A stretch of DNA of 64,000 nt from Rhodospirillaceae bacterium (GTDB lineage: Bacteria; Pseudomonadota; Alphaproteobacteria; Rhodospirillales; Rhodospirillaceae), in NCBI GenBank assembly GCA_009693785.1, contig SHWP01000001.1:86756-150755 (forward strand), written 5' to 3'. The notes beneath the pieces were generated by a model. The model was not told where the DNA came from. It saw only the letters and a program-made list of their open reading frames with translations, and ran no database searches. Shown here piece by piece: positions 9,051 through 19,254 of the stretch. Numbering within the stretch: the first letter of the stretch is position 1; each line of letters opens with the position of its first letter. A program made the position numbers and the translations under genes.

Positions 9051-9440
9051 CTAGCTTTTCACTGGAAACGCCCAGGCCCGGCGCAGCTTGCCGTCCTTGA
9101 TTTCATAGACGCCCAGTGTGACCTGGGTTTTGGGCCCTTGTGGGGTCTCAAACGTATCCTTCTCCTCGGCAACGATGTAGTTACCTACGCTCATGGTGCG
9201 GTCCACCGCCGAACCGGTATAGGGCACAGTCTTGAAAAATGCAGCCATGCGCTCGGCCACCTCTGCCTTGCCCGAAGCCGACTTGACCGCGCTGCCGTCA
9301 TCGAGAATGCGAAACCAGGCGTAATCGTCGGCCAAATCCGCCAGCATCGCCGTGGTGTCTTTGCGCGTGAAGGCGTCGCGCTGGCGTTGCACTAATGCCG
9401 CGAATTCATCCATCGGTCTCTCCCGTTTGCCGCGTTGCAA
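9051..9440 (-). CDS. SnoaL/NTF2-like small protein
   Basis: Short ORF with NTF2-like pattern (MDEFAALVQRQRDAFTRKDTTAMLADLADDYAWF...); probable start near 9413. Confidence 0.6.
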   Translation of the reverse strand: MQRGKRERPMDEFAALVQRQRDAFTRKDTTAMLADLADDYAWFRILDDGSAVKSASGKAEVAERMAAFFKTVPYTGSAVDRTMSVGNYIVAEEKDTFETPQGPKTQVTLGVYEIKDGKLRRAWAFPVKS

Positions 9441-9498
9441 TCTGCTCAGAATACCGCATGATCAATCGTAGGATAGCGCGCTGTTACAGGACACACGC

Positions 9499-10140
9499 AT
9501 GAAGATCGCTATTTTAGGCGCGGGCGGCATGACGGGCGAACGGCTGATTGCTGAAGCTCTGAAACGCGGCCATCATATTATCGGCCTTGCCCGCACACCG
9601 GCCAACATCAAGGGCGATCCCGCCAAAGTCGAGAAGAAGCTCGGTGATGCCTTTGACCGGCCATCTGTCATCGAGGGCCTCGCCGGTGCCGATGCTGTCA
9701 TTACCACGGTGGGCAAACGCGATCTGTTCGACAAACGCTATTGGCTGAATACCGAAGCGCACCGTAATGTGCTTGATGGCATGAAACAGCATGGCATCAA
9801 GCGCTTGGTTGCGATCTCGTCATTCGGTGCGGCGTTAGATTTCACCAGACCTGGAATTCGCCGGAAAATATATTTGTATTTGCGCCGCCGTTATTACGGC
9901 GACATGCAGGAGATGGAGCGCATGGTCACGGGTGCGGGGCTTGAGGGCATCGCGTTACGCGCGCCCATGCTCTACAACACGCCCGCCAAGTCGGCGTATT
10001 TCATCGAGAAAGGCCGCAATGTGCCGGGCGGGCGTAGCGTATCGCGCGAAGACTTGGCGGCATTCGTGCTCGATTGCATTGAAAAGCCGGATTATGTCGG
10101 CCAAGTCGTCTCGTTGGCCGATCAGCGCGATGCGTCTTAA
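9499..10140 (+). CDS. NAD(P)-binding SDR/NmrA-like protein
   Basis: KIAILGAGGMTGERLIAEALKRGHHIIGLAR N-terminal Rossmann motif. Confidence 0.8.
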   Translation: MKIAILGAGGMTGERLIAEALKRGHHIIGLARTPANIKGDPAKVEKKLGDAFDRPSVIEGLAGADAVITTVGKRDLFDKRYWLNTEAHRNVLDGMKQHGIKRLVAISSFGAALDFTRPGIRRKIYLYLRRRYYGDMQEMERMVTGAGLEGIALRAPMLYNTPAKSAYFIEKGRNVPGGRSVSREDLAAFVLDCIEKPDYVGQVVSLADQRDAS

Positions 10141-10149
10141 CCGCGCAGA

Positions 10150-11508
10150 ATGACCGCTCCACCAAAACAATCCTCGCTCACTATCGGCCAGCAAATTGGA
10201 TGGGCGGCCGGAACCCATGGCACGTCCACCATGATCGGTGTTTTGGTCACGATCATGCTGGGGTACCTGACGACAGTACTTGGTATCGACGCGGCCATTG
10301 CCGGGGCGATTATCTTTGCTTCGCGCCTGTACGATGTGATTATCGACCCGCTCATGGGTCATGTCAGCGACCGCACGCAATCTAAATTAGGACGCCGCCG
10401 TGTTTATTTGCTTTGGGGCGCGGCCGCCTGCTTCATCACCTTTGTTCTAATTTTCAACGTGCCTGACATCGTCGACATGACGGTGCGGGTAGTCTATGTC
10501 GCGGTGCTGCTGTTTCTCTTCAATACGGCTTACACGGTGTTCAATATTCCGTATCTCGCGATGCCCGCTGAGATGACCGAGCACTATCACGAGCGCACGA
10601 TTTTGATGTCGTACCGGGTAATTTTCTTTACCACGGCATCGTTGATGATTTTTCTTGGGACTGCGGGCCTGACAAAGGTATTTGGCGCAAGCCAAGGTTA
10701 TAATGTTTTTGGCTGGCTTGTGGGCGGGGCCATGGGGATCAGCATGCTCGCGTCTTTTTTCAGCAGCGCCAAAGCCCCACGCTATGAACGTTCGGAAAAA
10801 GTACAATTACCCCTTCGCGAACAAATTCGCCTTGTGCTCGCAAACAAGCCTTTTGCGATCTACTTGGGCGTTAAGTTGCTTCAACTCACCGCCCAAGCCA
10901 GTTCGAACGCCGCGCTACTTTTTTTCGGCGCGTATGTGTTGAAGAATCAACAAACCATGCTGCTGGCGTTTGGCTCATTCTTCCCCGTTGGCACATTCTT
11001 GGCCATTCCAGCCTGGGTCTGGTTGGGTAGGCGCTTTGGCAAACGTAATTCGTTCATGGCGGCGGGCGTAATTTATGCCGCGGTCATGCTAACGTGGCTG
11101 CTTGTGAACGAGGGCGAACCGACCTGGGCGTTGGGCATTCGGTTGCTATTCCTTGGTGCGGCAGTTTCTGGCGTACTGGTGATGGGTTTTGCCATATTGC
11201 CCGACACCATCGAGTATGACCGCCGCCGCACGGGCATTAACCGCGAGGGCGTTTATGCTGGGCTCTATTCGACTATGGAAAAACTAGCCGCGGCTTTTGG
11301 GCCATTGATTTTCGGCGGCTATCTTGGTGTGGCGGGCTTTCAATCGAGCCTTGGCGGCGAGGTGGTGGCACAGCCCGATGCGGCGATCTCGGCTATCTAT
11401 ATCGGCATGGCGGTGATTCCCGCTGTGGTCTCATTGCTGAGCGCAGCGTTGTTGAGCTTCTACGATCTCAGCGAAGCAAAACTCAAGGCCACGACTCTGA
11501 TCGTCTAG
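10150..11508 (+). CDS. MFS transporter, GPH (MelB-like) family
   Basis: Polytopic; motif YDVIIDPLMGHVSDRTQSKLGRRRVYLLWG typical of GPH symporters. Confidence 0.85.
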   Translation: MTAPPKQSSLTIGQQIGWAAGTHGTSTMIGVLVTIMLGYLTTVLGIDAAIAGAIIFASRLYDVIIDPLMGHVSDRTQSKLGRRRVYLLWGAAACFITFVLIFNVPDIVDMTVRVVYVAVLLFLFNTAYTVFNIPYLAMPAEMTEHYHERTILMSYRVIFFTTASLMIFLGTAGLTKVFGASQGYNVFGWLVGGAMGISMLASFFSSAKAPRYERSEKVQLPLREQIRLVLANKPFAIYLGVKLLQLTAQASSNAALLFFGAYVLKNQQTMLLAFGSFFPVGTFLAIPAWVWLGRRFGKRNSFMAAGVIYAAVMLTWLLVNEGEPTWALGIRLLFLGAAVSGVLVMGFAILPDTIEYDRRRTGINREGVYAGLYSTMEKLAAAFGPLIFGGYLGVAGFQSSLGGEVVAQPDAAISAIYIGMAVIPAVVSLLSAALLSFYDLSEAKLKATTLIV

Positions 11509-11510
11509 GG

Positions 11511-12639
11511 CTACTCCGCTGCCGCCCGGCTTTCATCGGCTACCGGCAACCTTGGTGCTTCGGGGAAAACCCAGCCCTTCGGATCCTCGCGCCGGGTGGG
11601 GCTGGGAATCACCGCCGCCTTCACGCCCTTCATGGTTTCGGCATAGAGCTTGGCATCAAGCCCCCAGCCGCGCCGGTAGAGCTCATCGCGTTTTTTACGA
11701 AACGCGATCATCATGCCGTCGGATTGCACCGAGTACTCGTCTTGGGCGCGGGTCGGCAGTTCCAGCGGCGTCAGGCGGCTGATGACCTCGTGATCTTGCT
11801 CGAAGATCTTGATATTGCGCTTGTAGGTATCTCTGTCGAACAGCCGCGACGTGAAAAAGTTGCGCAGCGAAATCCAATGGGTAAGCGTCGTATTTTCATC
11901 CACCGGCGTGTTCACGTCGATCAGCACGTTGGACCATTTGGGTGTGATTTGAATGCGCAGCACGATGCACAGCCCCGCGATATGCCATTCGGGCTGTGCC
12001 ACCACCTCTTCGCGCTCAGAGCTGCGAATATATTTCCATAATCCGGAATAGGGGGTGTGCGCATTGCCAGGCGTGCTTTGGCGCTCCACTCCCCTTGTTC
12101 CATGTTGAAATTCTTGATCTCAGGGCGATTGCGGTTGCCAAACGAGGGGTGAACAAAAGAGGCGCGAGCAAAGTCCACGCCGTTCTCCACCACCCGGCCA
12201 TAATTAGCTTTCCATAAAAATGTCCCGCGCACTGGACGAAGCGCAGGGTTGTCGAACTCAGCGACGACCGGTAGAGGCGGGCGCTGCGCTGCAGGTGCGT
12301 CGCCTAAAAATACCCAACCCAGCCAAATCGTTCCTCAACCGGGTATGAGTCCACACGCACCCGCTTGGGCATGTTTGTGCCGGGGTGGGCGGGAATCTCG
12401 GTGCAGGCGCCATCGGCCTTGTAGCGCCAACCATGATACGGGCACTCGATGCAACCATTGTGCAGCCGCCCCCGCGACAAGGAGCCGCCGCGGTGAACGC
12501 AGATATCGCTGACGCAGTTGATTTTGCCCGATCTATCGCGGAACAGCGCGAAGTCATGGCCCAGCATGCGCACGTGCTTGGGTTTGTCATGGGGCACGTC
12601 GGCGGCATCGCATGCGACATACCAGGTATTGATCAGCAT
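11511..12639 (-). pseudogene. Rieske oxygenase alpha-subunit-like gene split by two frameshifts
   Basis: ORFs 12304..12639 (CVHRGG, CPYHGWRY), 11921..12232 and 11511..12089 are in three frames but together give one Rieske oxygenase. Frame changes sit near 12314-12317 and in the G5 run at 12051-12055. Confidence 0.85.
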
Positions 12640-12720
12640 GGTTTGGCTCCGGCGTTAAGTTTTCATCTTAATACGCATCGGAAGCAGTTTCAGAGCGCGA
12701 CTTGGGCTTGGAACATAAAT

Positions 12721-14456
12721 TTAAGTACCGACATTAAAGCCAGTTTTGGCCAGCAAGGCGTAAAACTCGCGAATCGCCTTTTCCTTTTCAGCCGGTTCAG
12801 CGATATCGCTAGTGTATTCGCTGACAAAATCTTTGCGCCGCAGATAACCCACCACGCTATCGCGGGCAATTGAGGTGGCCTTGCCCACGGTTAGAACGCC
12901 GCCCGTGCAGAACATCACCAGGCGTTTGGCCCGTTCGCGGAAGGGCAGCGCCTTATCATCGATACGTTCGATCACTTTGTTGGTGATGAGATATTGCGAC
13001 ACCACTTCATCGAACTTTGTCGCCAGCGAGGACTTCAAAGATTCGCCCAATTGAGAATCCAACACCAAACGCTGAACTTGGGCGGCCTCCTGCAGCCGGG
13101 CCTTTTGAGTCTTAGCTTCGGGCGCGATTTTTTGAATCGTATCAAGCTGGCCAACGAAAGTTTTTAATTGAGTCATGATGGCATCGGTCAAGTTGGGGTC
13201 GCCAGTGGGGTCGTACATGGCGATCAGGTAAACGAATTTGCGCGTGGTCGAGCTTAGCTTGTCGCGCACTTCCTCCATGGCTTTCTTGCGGCCCGACAGA
13301 CCACCCAAATTGATCAGCCGCGCCCAGCGATCGGTAAGCCCATACGCCATGCTGCGCCCGCCCGTCACACCATGATCGGTCACAACACGGTTGAGAATTT
13401 GCAGGAAAATTTCGCGGTCGGCTGTGGTGTCCTCGGTATTCGTTAGCCGCGTCGGCCCCTTCAGATCGCGCTCGATACGGTCGAACAGAATTTTTTTGCG
13501 CGCGGCAGGCCTTCAGCAGTGAACAGAACGTTAAGTAGATCGACCAGATCTTCGACCGCGAACTTGCTCGGTTGGCATTTGCCTTCGACCAGGTCGAGCA
13601 TGCGCATGATCGCATCGCCCATGTGTTTGGATACGCCAATGACGTCCTTGATCACGGTCTTGGCGATCAGAATGTCCGACATCATTTCATCGACCATGTC
13701 CCGTGCGCGCTGATCCTTCAGCGTTTTGGCCATGGGCAGCAGTTCGGCCATTTTGCCGAGCCACCCGGTCCACTGCACCGAGGCACGTACCAACGCGGTG
13801 TTGGCCATGTACCTGCGCTCGTTCTCGTCGGCGACCTTGGAATCGATTTGGGCCCAAACGTCATCGAGTGACGAGCCCTTTAGCTCTGGCAAGGGCTTAC
13901 TATCGATCTCACGCGCCCGCGCGGCGATACGGTCGATCGCGGCGTAGATGATGTCCTTGCGTTTGCGGCTGTCGGTGCTGGTGGCGCGTGCATGCAGCGA
14001 AGCAATTTTGTCGACCGCCGAAGGCACCATGCTGTCGAGGTTGAGCGCGCGCTTCAGGCTCTTGTGGCTATGCAACATTTCCAGCGGCGTCATTTCCATT
14101 TTCTCGAGGTACTTCGAGAAAACGCGCGCCATCGTTGTGCGGGCTTGGGTCTCGTAATATTCCGACACCTGTTCGCAGAGCGGGGCGTCGTCGACCGGCG
14201 TGATGGAGAAATCTTCCTTCTTGTCGATCTCTTTCATCTCCTTGAAGATTTCGCTTTCGCGACGATTGTCGGAACCAAAATGCGATTCTTTAATGATCCG
14301 CACGCCCTCGGTATCTTTCAAGGCCAACAGTTCATCGGCTTTGCGTTTGGCAGCCTCCTCCGTCGGCAGCACATCGCTGATGTGCCACTTGTTGGCCTTT
14401 GAGACCTGAACCTCGAATTTAACCCGGCCAGAATTCATCGCCGCCGTAGCCCTCAT
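12721..14456 (-). pseudogene. Uncharacterised large cytoplasmic protein, one frameshift
   Basis: ORFs 13461..14456 and 12721..13383 join into one protein if the T7 run at 13491-13497 is read as T8 (coding strand ...PRAKKILFDRIERDLKGPTRLTNTEDTTADREIFLQILNRVVTDHG...). Confidence 0.75.
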
Positions 14457-14538
14457 CCCCTGAGAAAGCCGGACTGTCGTAGCAAATTGTTAATGATCGG
14501 CAAAGAGGTGAACGCCCTTGCGGCCAGCCCAAAGGGCC

Positions 14539-16221
14539 TTATCCAGCCTTGAAATCCTTGAATTGTGTGCGCAGCTTGCTCTTTTGGATTTTACCTGTGG
14601 CGCCCAGGGGAATGGCATCCACAAAGGCTATGGCTTCGGGAAGCCACCACTTCGGTACCTTGGTCGCGAGAAAGGCGTTAACCTCTTCCAGGCTGGGTTT
14701 TGCCGTGCCCCGGGCGACGCAAATCAGGAGCGGCCGCTCCTGCCATTTAGGGTGCGGGATGCCGATGACCGCCGCATGGGCAATCTGAGGGTGACCTAAA
14801 GCAGCGTTTTCCAAATCCACCGAGCTTATCCATTCCCCCCCGGATTTGATGACATCCTTGGCCCGGTCGGTGATGTGCATGTAGCCGTCGGCATCGAGGG
14901 TGGCGATATCGCCCGTATCGAACCAGCCATCTGGTGTAAGGGCTGAGGTGCCAGCTTTAAAGTATGACTTGGCGATCCAGGGGCCGCGGACTTGCAAATT
15001 GCCGGGGGTCTGGCCATCACGCGCCAAGGGTGTCCCGGCTTCATCAACAATACGCATCTCAACGCCGTAGACGACGCGGCCTTGTTTTAGTTTCTGGCGC
15101 ATCTGTTCGGCGCGCGGTTTTTTCTGAAACTTGGGCTTCAAGGTGTTAACCACCCCCAAGGGTGACATCTCGGTCATGCCCCAAGCGTGGTTGACTTGAA
15201 TACCGAACTCTAACTCGTATGCATCGATCAACATTTCCGAGGCTGCTGCACCACCCACGAGTACTCGCTGCAGCGATTTTGGTTTGCGGCCCTTCTCGCG
15301 CATGGTGGTCAGCAAACCCATCCATACCGTCGGTACGCCCTGTGAACACGTGACCGCTTCATCATCCATCAGCCTGAACAAGTTCGGCCCGTCGAGATCA
15401 CGGCCCGGCATTACCAAGGCTGCACCGCTCATCGGCCCCGCATAAGGCACGCCCCAGGCATTGACATGAAACATGGGCACCACCGGCAACACGCGGTCGT
15501 CGGTGGACAGGCCCATGGTCGAGGTGAGGCAACAGGCAAAGGAATGCAACACCAGCGCACGATGGCTATAGAGCACGCCCTTTGGGTTTCCGGTGGTACC
15601 CGAGGTGTAGCACAGCGAGGCTGCAGTGTTTTCGTCGAACTCTGGCCAATCGAACGTATCGCTGTGTTGGCCAATGAGTTCTTCATAAGTCACAACGTCG
15701 GATAGGCCTGGATGATTGGGCCGGTGAGCGTTATCTGTCAGCGCGATCCGGTGCAGCAAGCTCGGGCTACCCTTGCAGTTCTCAGCCACGGCATCGGCAA
15801 AGGTCAGGTCGAAGAACAACAGGCGGTCTTCGGCATGGTCGATGATATAGCGCATCTGCTCGCCCGACAGGCGCGGGTTGATGGTGTGGCAAATCGCGCC
15901 GATTCCCGCGACGGCGAAATACAATTCCATATGCCGCCAGGTGTTCCACGCCAAAGTCGCCACCCGGTCGCCGGGCTTGATGCCCAAAGCAATGAGCGCG
16001 TTGGCGAGCCGCTGCGTGCGGCGATAAAGCTCTGCGTAGGTGGTGCGGTGAATCGGGCCCTCGACGCTACGGGTCACGACTTCGGTATCGGAGTGAAATT
16101 GCGCCGCATATTGCAACAACGGCACCACCAGCAGCGGGCGATCCATCATTAGGCCATGCAATGCGCCCGGCAGTAATCCTGGTGTTTCGCGTGACATTAC
16201 CGCTCCCCTTTGTCTGCGCAT
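14539..16221 (-). CDS. AMP-dependent acyl-CoA synthetase (medium/long-chain, AlkK-like)
   Basis: CYTSGTTGNPKGVLYSHRA, GWFDTGDIATLD, ITDRAKDVIKSGGEWISSVDLE motifs. Confidence 0.9.
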   Translation of the reverse strand: MRRQRGAVMSRETPGLLPGALHGLMMDRPLLVVPLLQYAAQFHSDTEVVTRSVEGPIHRTTYAELYRRTQRLANALIALGIKPGDRVATLAWNTWRHMELYFAVAGIGAICHTINPRLSGEQMRYIIDHAEDRLLFFDLTFADAVAENCKGSPSLLHRIALTDNAHRPNHPGLSDVVTYEELIGQHSDTFDWPEFDENTAASLCYTSGTTGNPKGVLYSHRALVLHSFACCLTSTMGLSTDDRVLPVVPMFHVNAWGVPYAGPMSGAALVMPGRDLDGPNLFRLMDDEAVTCSQGVPTVWMGLLTTMREKGRKPKSLQRVLVGGAAASEMLIDAYELEFGIQVNHAWGMTEMSPLGVVNTLKPKFQKKPRAEQMRQKLKQGRVVYGVEMRIVDEAGTPLARDGQTPGNLQVRGPWIAKSYFKAGTSALTPDGWFDTGDIATLDADGYMHITDRAKDVIKSGGEWISSVDLENAALGHPQIAHAAVIGIPHPKWQERPLLICVARGTAKPSLEEVNAFLATKVPKWWLPEAIAFVDAIPLGATGKIQKSKLRTQFKDFKAG

Positions 16222-16262
16222 GCTATCGTCCCTGATGCTGCGGCTCTAGCCTTTCCCGCTTC

Positions 16263-16736
16263 TTATATGGGGAGTGGCAACGCGGTTCGAAAGCTGACTT
16301 GTTTCAAGGCGAAGCTCGACTGAATGCTCGCGATCGCTGGAATTCGCGTCAGGTGCTCTTTCAAAAAGCGTTCATAAGCGGCCAAGTCGGCGGTCACAAC
16401 ACGCAGCAAATAATCCGCGGTTCCTGTCATCAGGTAACACTCCATCACTTCTGGCAGAGCGCGAATGCGGCTTTCGAATTCATCGAGTGCCCGTTCCGAT
16501 TGTTCCTTCAGTGTCACGGATATGAAAACGCTAACGGGCAGACCGACAGCGTTCTGGTCAAGTAGCGTCATGTACCCTTTGATGATGCCACTGTCTTCCA
16601 ATTGGCGAAGCCGCCGGAGACACGGTGATGCTGACAGGCCGACGCGTTCGGCTAGCTCAACGTTTGTGAGCCGTGCGTTTTCCTGGACGATCCGCAAAAG
16701 CCGCACATCGGTAGCATCAAGGGCATGTTTTGGCAT
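16263..16736 (-). CDS. Lrp/AsnC family transcriptional regulator
   Basis: DATDVRLLRIVQENARLTNVELAERVGLSASPCLRRLRQLEDSGIIKGY: classic Lrp HTH. Confidence 0.93.
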   Translation of the reverse strand: MPKHALDATDVRLLRIVQENARLTNVELAERVGLSASPCLRRLRQLEDSGIIKGYMTLLDQNAVGLPVSVFISVTLKEQSERALDEFESRIRALPEVMECYLMTGTADYLLRVVTADLAAYERFLKEHLTRIPAIASIQSSFALKQVSFRTALPLPI

Positions 16737-16863
16737 AAATCACCAATAATTACTAAAATAATCGTAGTTAATTGTGTTTATCATGCCTTTTCAGCAATGA
16801 ATAGCAAGGACCTGCCGAGGACCCCCGCTTTAATATCCGCGCGAAAGAGGGAGGCGGTGGACG

Positions 16864-19236
16864 ATGATTTCAGCCCAGAACCTTGCAACACTCAAAACGC
16901 TTGAACAGCGGATTCTGTGGTTGGCGACGTGGATGATCCATCACGCCAATAACATTCGCGACAACGTCGACGGCATCAAGGTCGGTGGCCATCAAGCCTC
17001 GAGCGCGTCCATGGCGACGGTTATGACCGCGCTGTATTTACATACACTGCGCCCCGAAGACCGCATCGCGGTGAAGCCCCATGCGGGGCCCATATTTCAC
17101 GCTATTCAGTATCTCTTCGGCAACCAAACTTTGGAGCGGATGAAAAACTTCCGGGCCTTCGGGGGCGTTCAACCCTACCCCTCGCGTACCAAGGACAAAG
17201 CCGATGTTGATTTCTCGACGGGTTCTGTCGGCCTTGGGGTGGCGGAAACATTGTTCGCCTCAATGGTGCAGGATTACCTACGTTCACACGACCTGGTTGA
17301 TGCCAAGACTCCTCGCGGGCGCATGATCGCGATGTTGGGCGATGCCGAGTTAGACGAAGGTAATATCTACGAAGCGTTGCTCGAAGGTTGGAAGCACGAA
17401 GTCAAAAACGTGTGGTGGATCGTCGACTACAACCGCCAAAGCCTCGATGGCGTGGTTAATGATCAGCTTTTCAAACGCATTACCGGGTTTTTCGAGACTG
17501 TTGATTGGAACGTCGTGTTGCTGAAGTACGGCATGAAACTGCAAGCCGTATTCAAGACACCGATTGGTCCGGCGCTTAAATCATGGATTGATGACTGCCC
17601 CAACCAGCTTTACTCGGCGCTGACGTTCCAGGGCGGCGCGGCGTGGCGCGAGCACTTGAGCAAAGTTTTGAAATCCAAAAGGGGCCTCGGCGAGTTCTTG
17701 AAATCTCATGACGACGCGGCATTGCACGCGCTCATGACCAACCTCGGTGGCCATGACATGGAAGCCATCATTCAAAGCTTCGAGGCGGCTGCCAAAAACG
17801 ACAAACCAACCTGCTTTATTGCGTACACCATCAAGGGCAACGGCCTACCGTTGGCGGGGCATAAGGACAATCACGCCGGAATCATGACCGACGAGCAAAT
17901 CTCGGTCTTCCGCAAATCGCTCGGCATCACCGAGGGGCGCGAATGGGAGCCTTTCTCTGGGCTGGAGAGAGAAGAAAAAACGCTGCGTGCGTTCATTGAG
18001 GCCGCGCCTTTTAAACACCGCATTCCGCGCGAGAAAAAAACTACAAGCGCCCCAATCGTTTCCGTTCACGATATTGTCGCGCCCAAAGCCGAACGCATGA
18101 CCACCCAAGAGGCTTTCGGAAAAATCATGAACGAATTGGGGCGCAGCAAAACACCGTTGGCTGCACGCGTGGTCACGACATCGCCCGATGTGACGGTCTC
18201 AACCAATCTCGGCGGTTGGGTCAATCAACGCAGTCCGTTCCACACCACACGGCGGGAAGACATCTTCCGCCAAATGCATGTCGCTTCGCCGCAGAAATGG
18301 GCACAAGACCCAAAGGGCCAGCACATCGAGCTCGGAATCGCCGAGAATAATCTGTTCTTATTACTGGGCGCATTAGGACTATCAGCTGACCTATTCGATG
18401 CGCGCCTGTTACCCGTGGGCACTTTGTACGATCCTTTCATTGCGCGCGGCCTCGATGCGATGACCTATGCGATCTATCAAGATGCACGCTTCATGCTGGT
18501 GGCAACCCCCTCTGGTATCACGTTGGGCCCCGAGGGCGGAGCGCACCAGTCGGTGTTCACGCCCCTGATCGGCATCGGCCATGCCAACCTAGCTTATTTC
18601 GAGCCAGCCTATGCCGACGAGCTAGCTGCAATCATGACTTGGGGCTTCGACCACATGCAAAAGCCCGATGGCGGTTCGATTTACTTGCGCCTCTCGACCC
18701 GGCCCTTGAAGCAACCTGACCGCATGATCACGCCTGATCTGCGGGCAGATATTTTGTCGGGAGCCTATTGGGTGAAAGAGCCCGCGCCCGGTAGTGAGTT
18801 CGCACTGGCCTATTGCGGTGTGACTGCGCCGGAGGCCACGGCAGCCCTCGCGGCGATTACCGATGACATCCCAGGCGCTGGGCTGTTGGCGATCACATCG
18901 CCTGATCGTTTGCATGCAGGGTTTCGCACTGCCGCCGATGCGCGCCGCAAAGGCTCACGCACGGCTGAAAGCCATATCGAACGTTTACTTGCACCTTTGG
19001 CCAGGAGTGCTGCGCTCGTGACGGTCCACGATGGCCACCCTACTGCCCTTGGGTGGATGGGTTCGGTTCGCGGTCAACGCTGCCAAGCCCTCGGTGTGGA
19101 CCGTTTCGGCCAGGCGGGGGACATTGCTAATCTCTATCGCGAGTATGGGATTGATACCGAGAGCGTGATCGACGCAGTGGCTGATGTCATCTTGGCCGAG
19201 GCCCGGGTATTTGTGCCCCGGCTCGCGGCGGAATAA
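16864..19236 (+). CDS. Transketolase-like / PDH E1-component-like (AceE/MdeB type)
   Basis: 790 aa; MLGDAELDEGNIYEALLEGWKHEVKNVWWIVDYNRQSLDG (ThDP-binding) and IELGIAENNLFLLLGALGLS. Divergent from an Lrp regulator. Confidence 0.85.
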   Translation: MISAQNLATLKTLEQRILWLATWMIHHANNIRDNVDGIKVGGHQASSASMATVMTALYLHTLRPEDRIAVKPHAGPIFHAIQYLFGNQTLERMKNFRAFGGVQPYPSRTKDKADVDFSTGSVGLGVAETLFASMVQDYLRSHDLVDAKTPRGRMIAMLGDAELDEGNIYEALLEGWKHEVKNVWWIVDYNRQSLDGVVNDQLFKRITGFFETVDWNVVLLKYGMKLQAVFKTPIGPALKSWIDDCPNQLYSALTFQGGAAWREHLSKVLKSKRGLGEFLKSHDDAALHALMTNLGGHDMEAIIQSFEAAAKNDKPTCFIAYTIKGNGLPLAGHKDNHAGIMTDEQISVFRKSLGITEGREWEPFSGLEREEKTLRAFIEAAPFKHRIPREKKTTSAPIVSVHDIVAPKAERMTTQEAFGKIMNELGRSKTPLAARVVTTSPDVTVSTNLGGWVNQRSPFHTTRREDIFRQMHVASPQKWAQDPKGQHIELGIAENNLFLLLGALGLSADLFDARLLPVGTLYDPFIARGLDAMTYAIYQDARFMLVATPSGITLGPEGGAHQSVFTPLIGIGHANLAYFEPAYADELAAIMTWGFDHMQKPDGGSIYLRLSTRPLKQPDRMITPDLRADILSGAYWVKEPAPGSEFALAYCGVTAPEATAALAAITDDIPGAGLLAITSPDRLHAGFRTAADARRKGSRTAESHIERLLAPLARSAALVTVHDGHPTALGWMGSVRGQRCQALGVDRFGQAGDIANLYREYGIDTESVIDAVADVILAEARVFVPRLAAE

Positions 19237-19254
19237 AGAAATTGTTTATTACGC

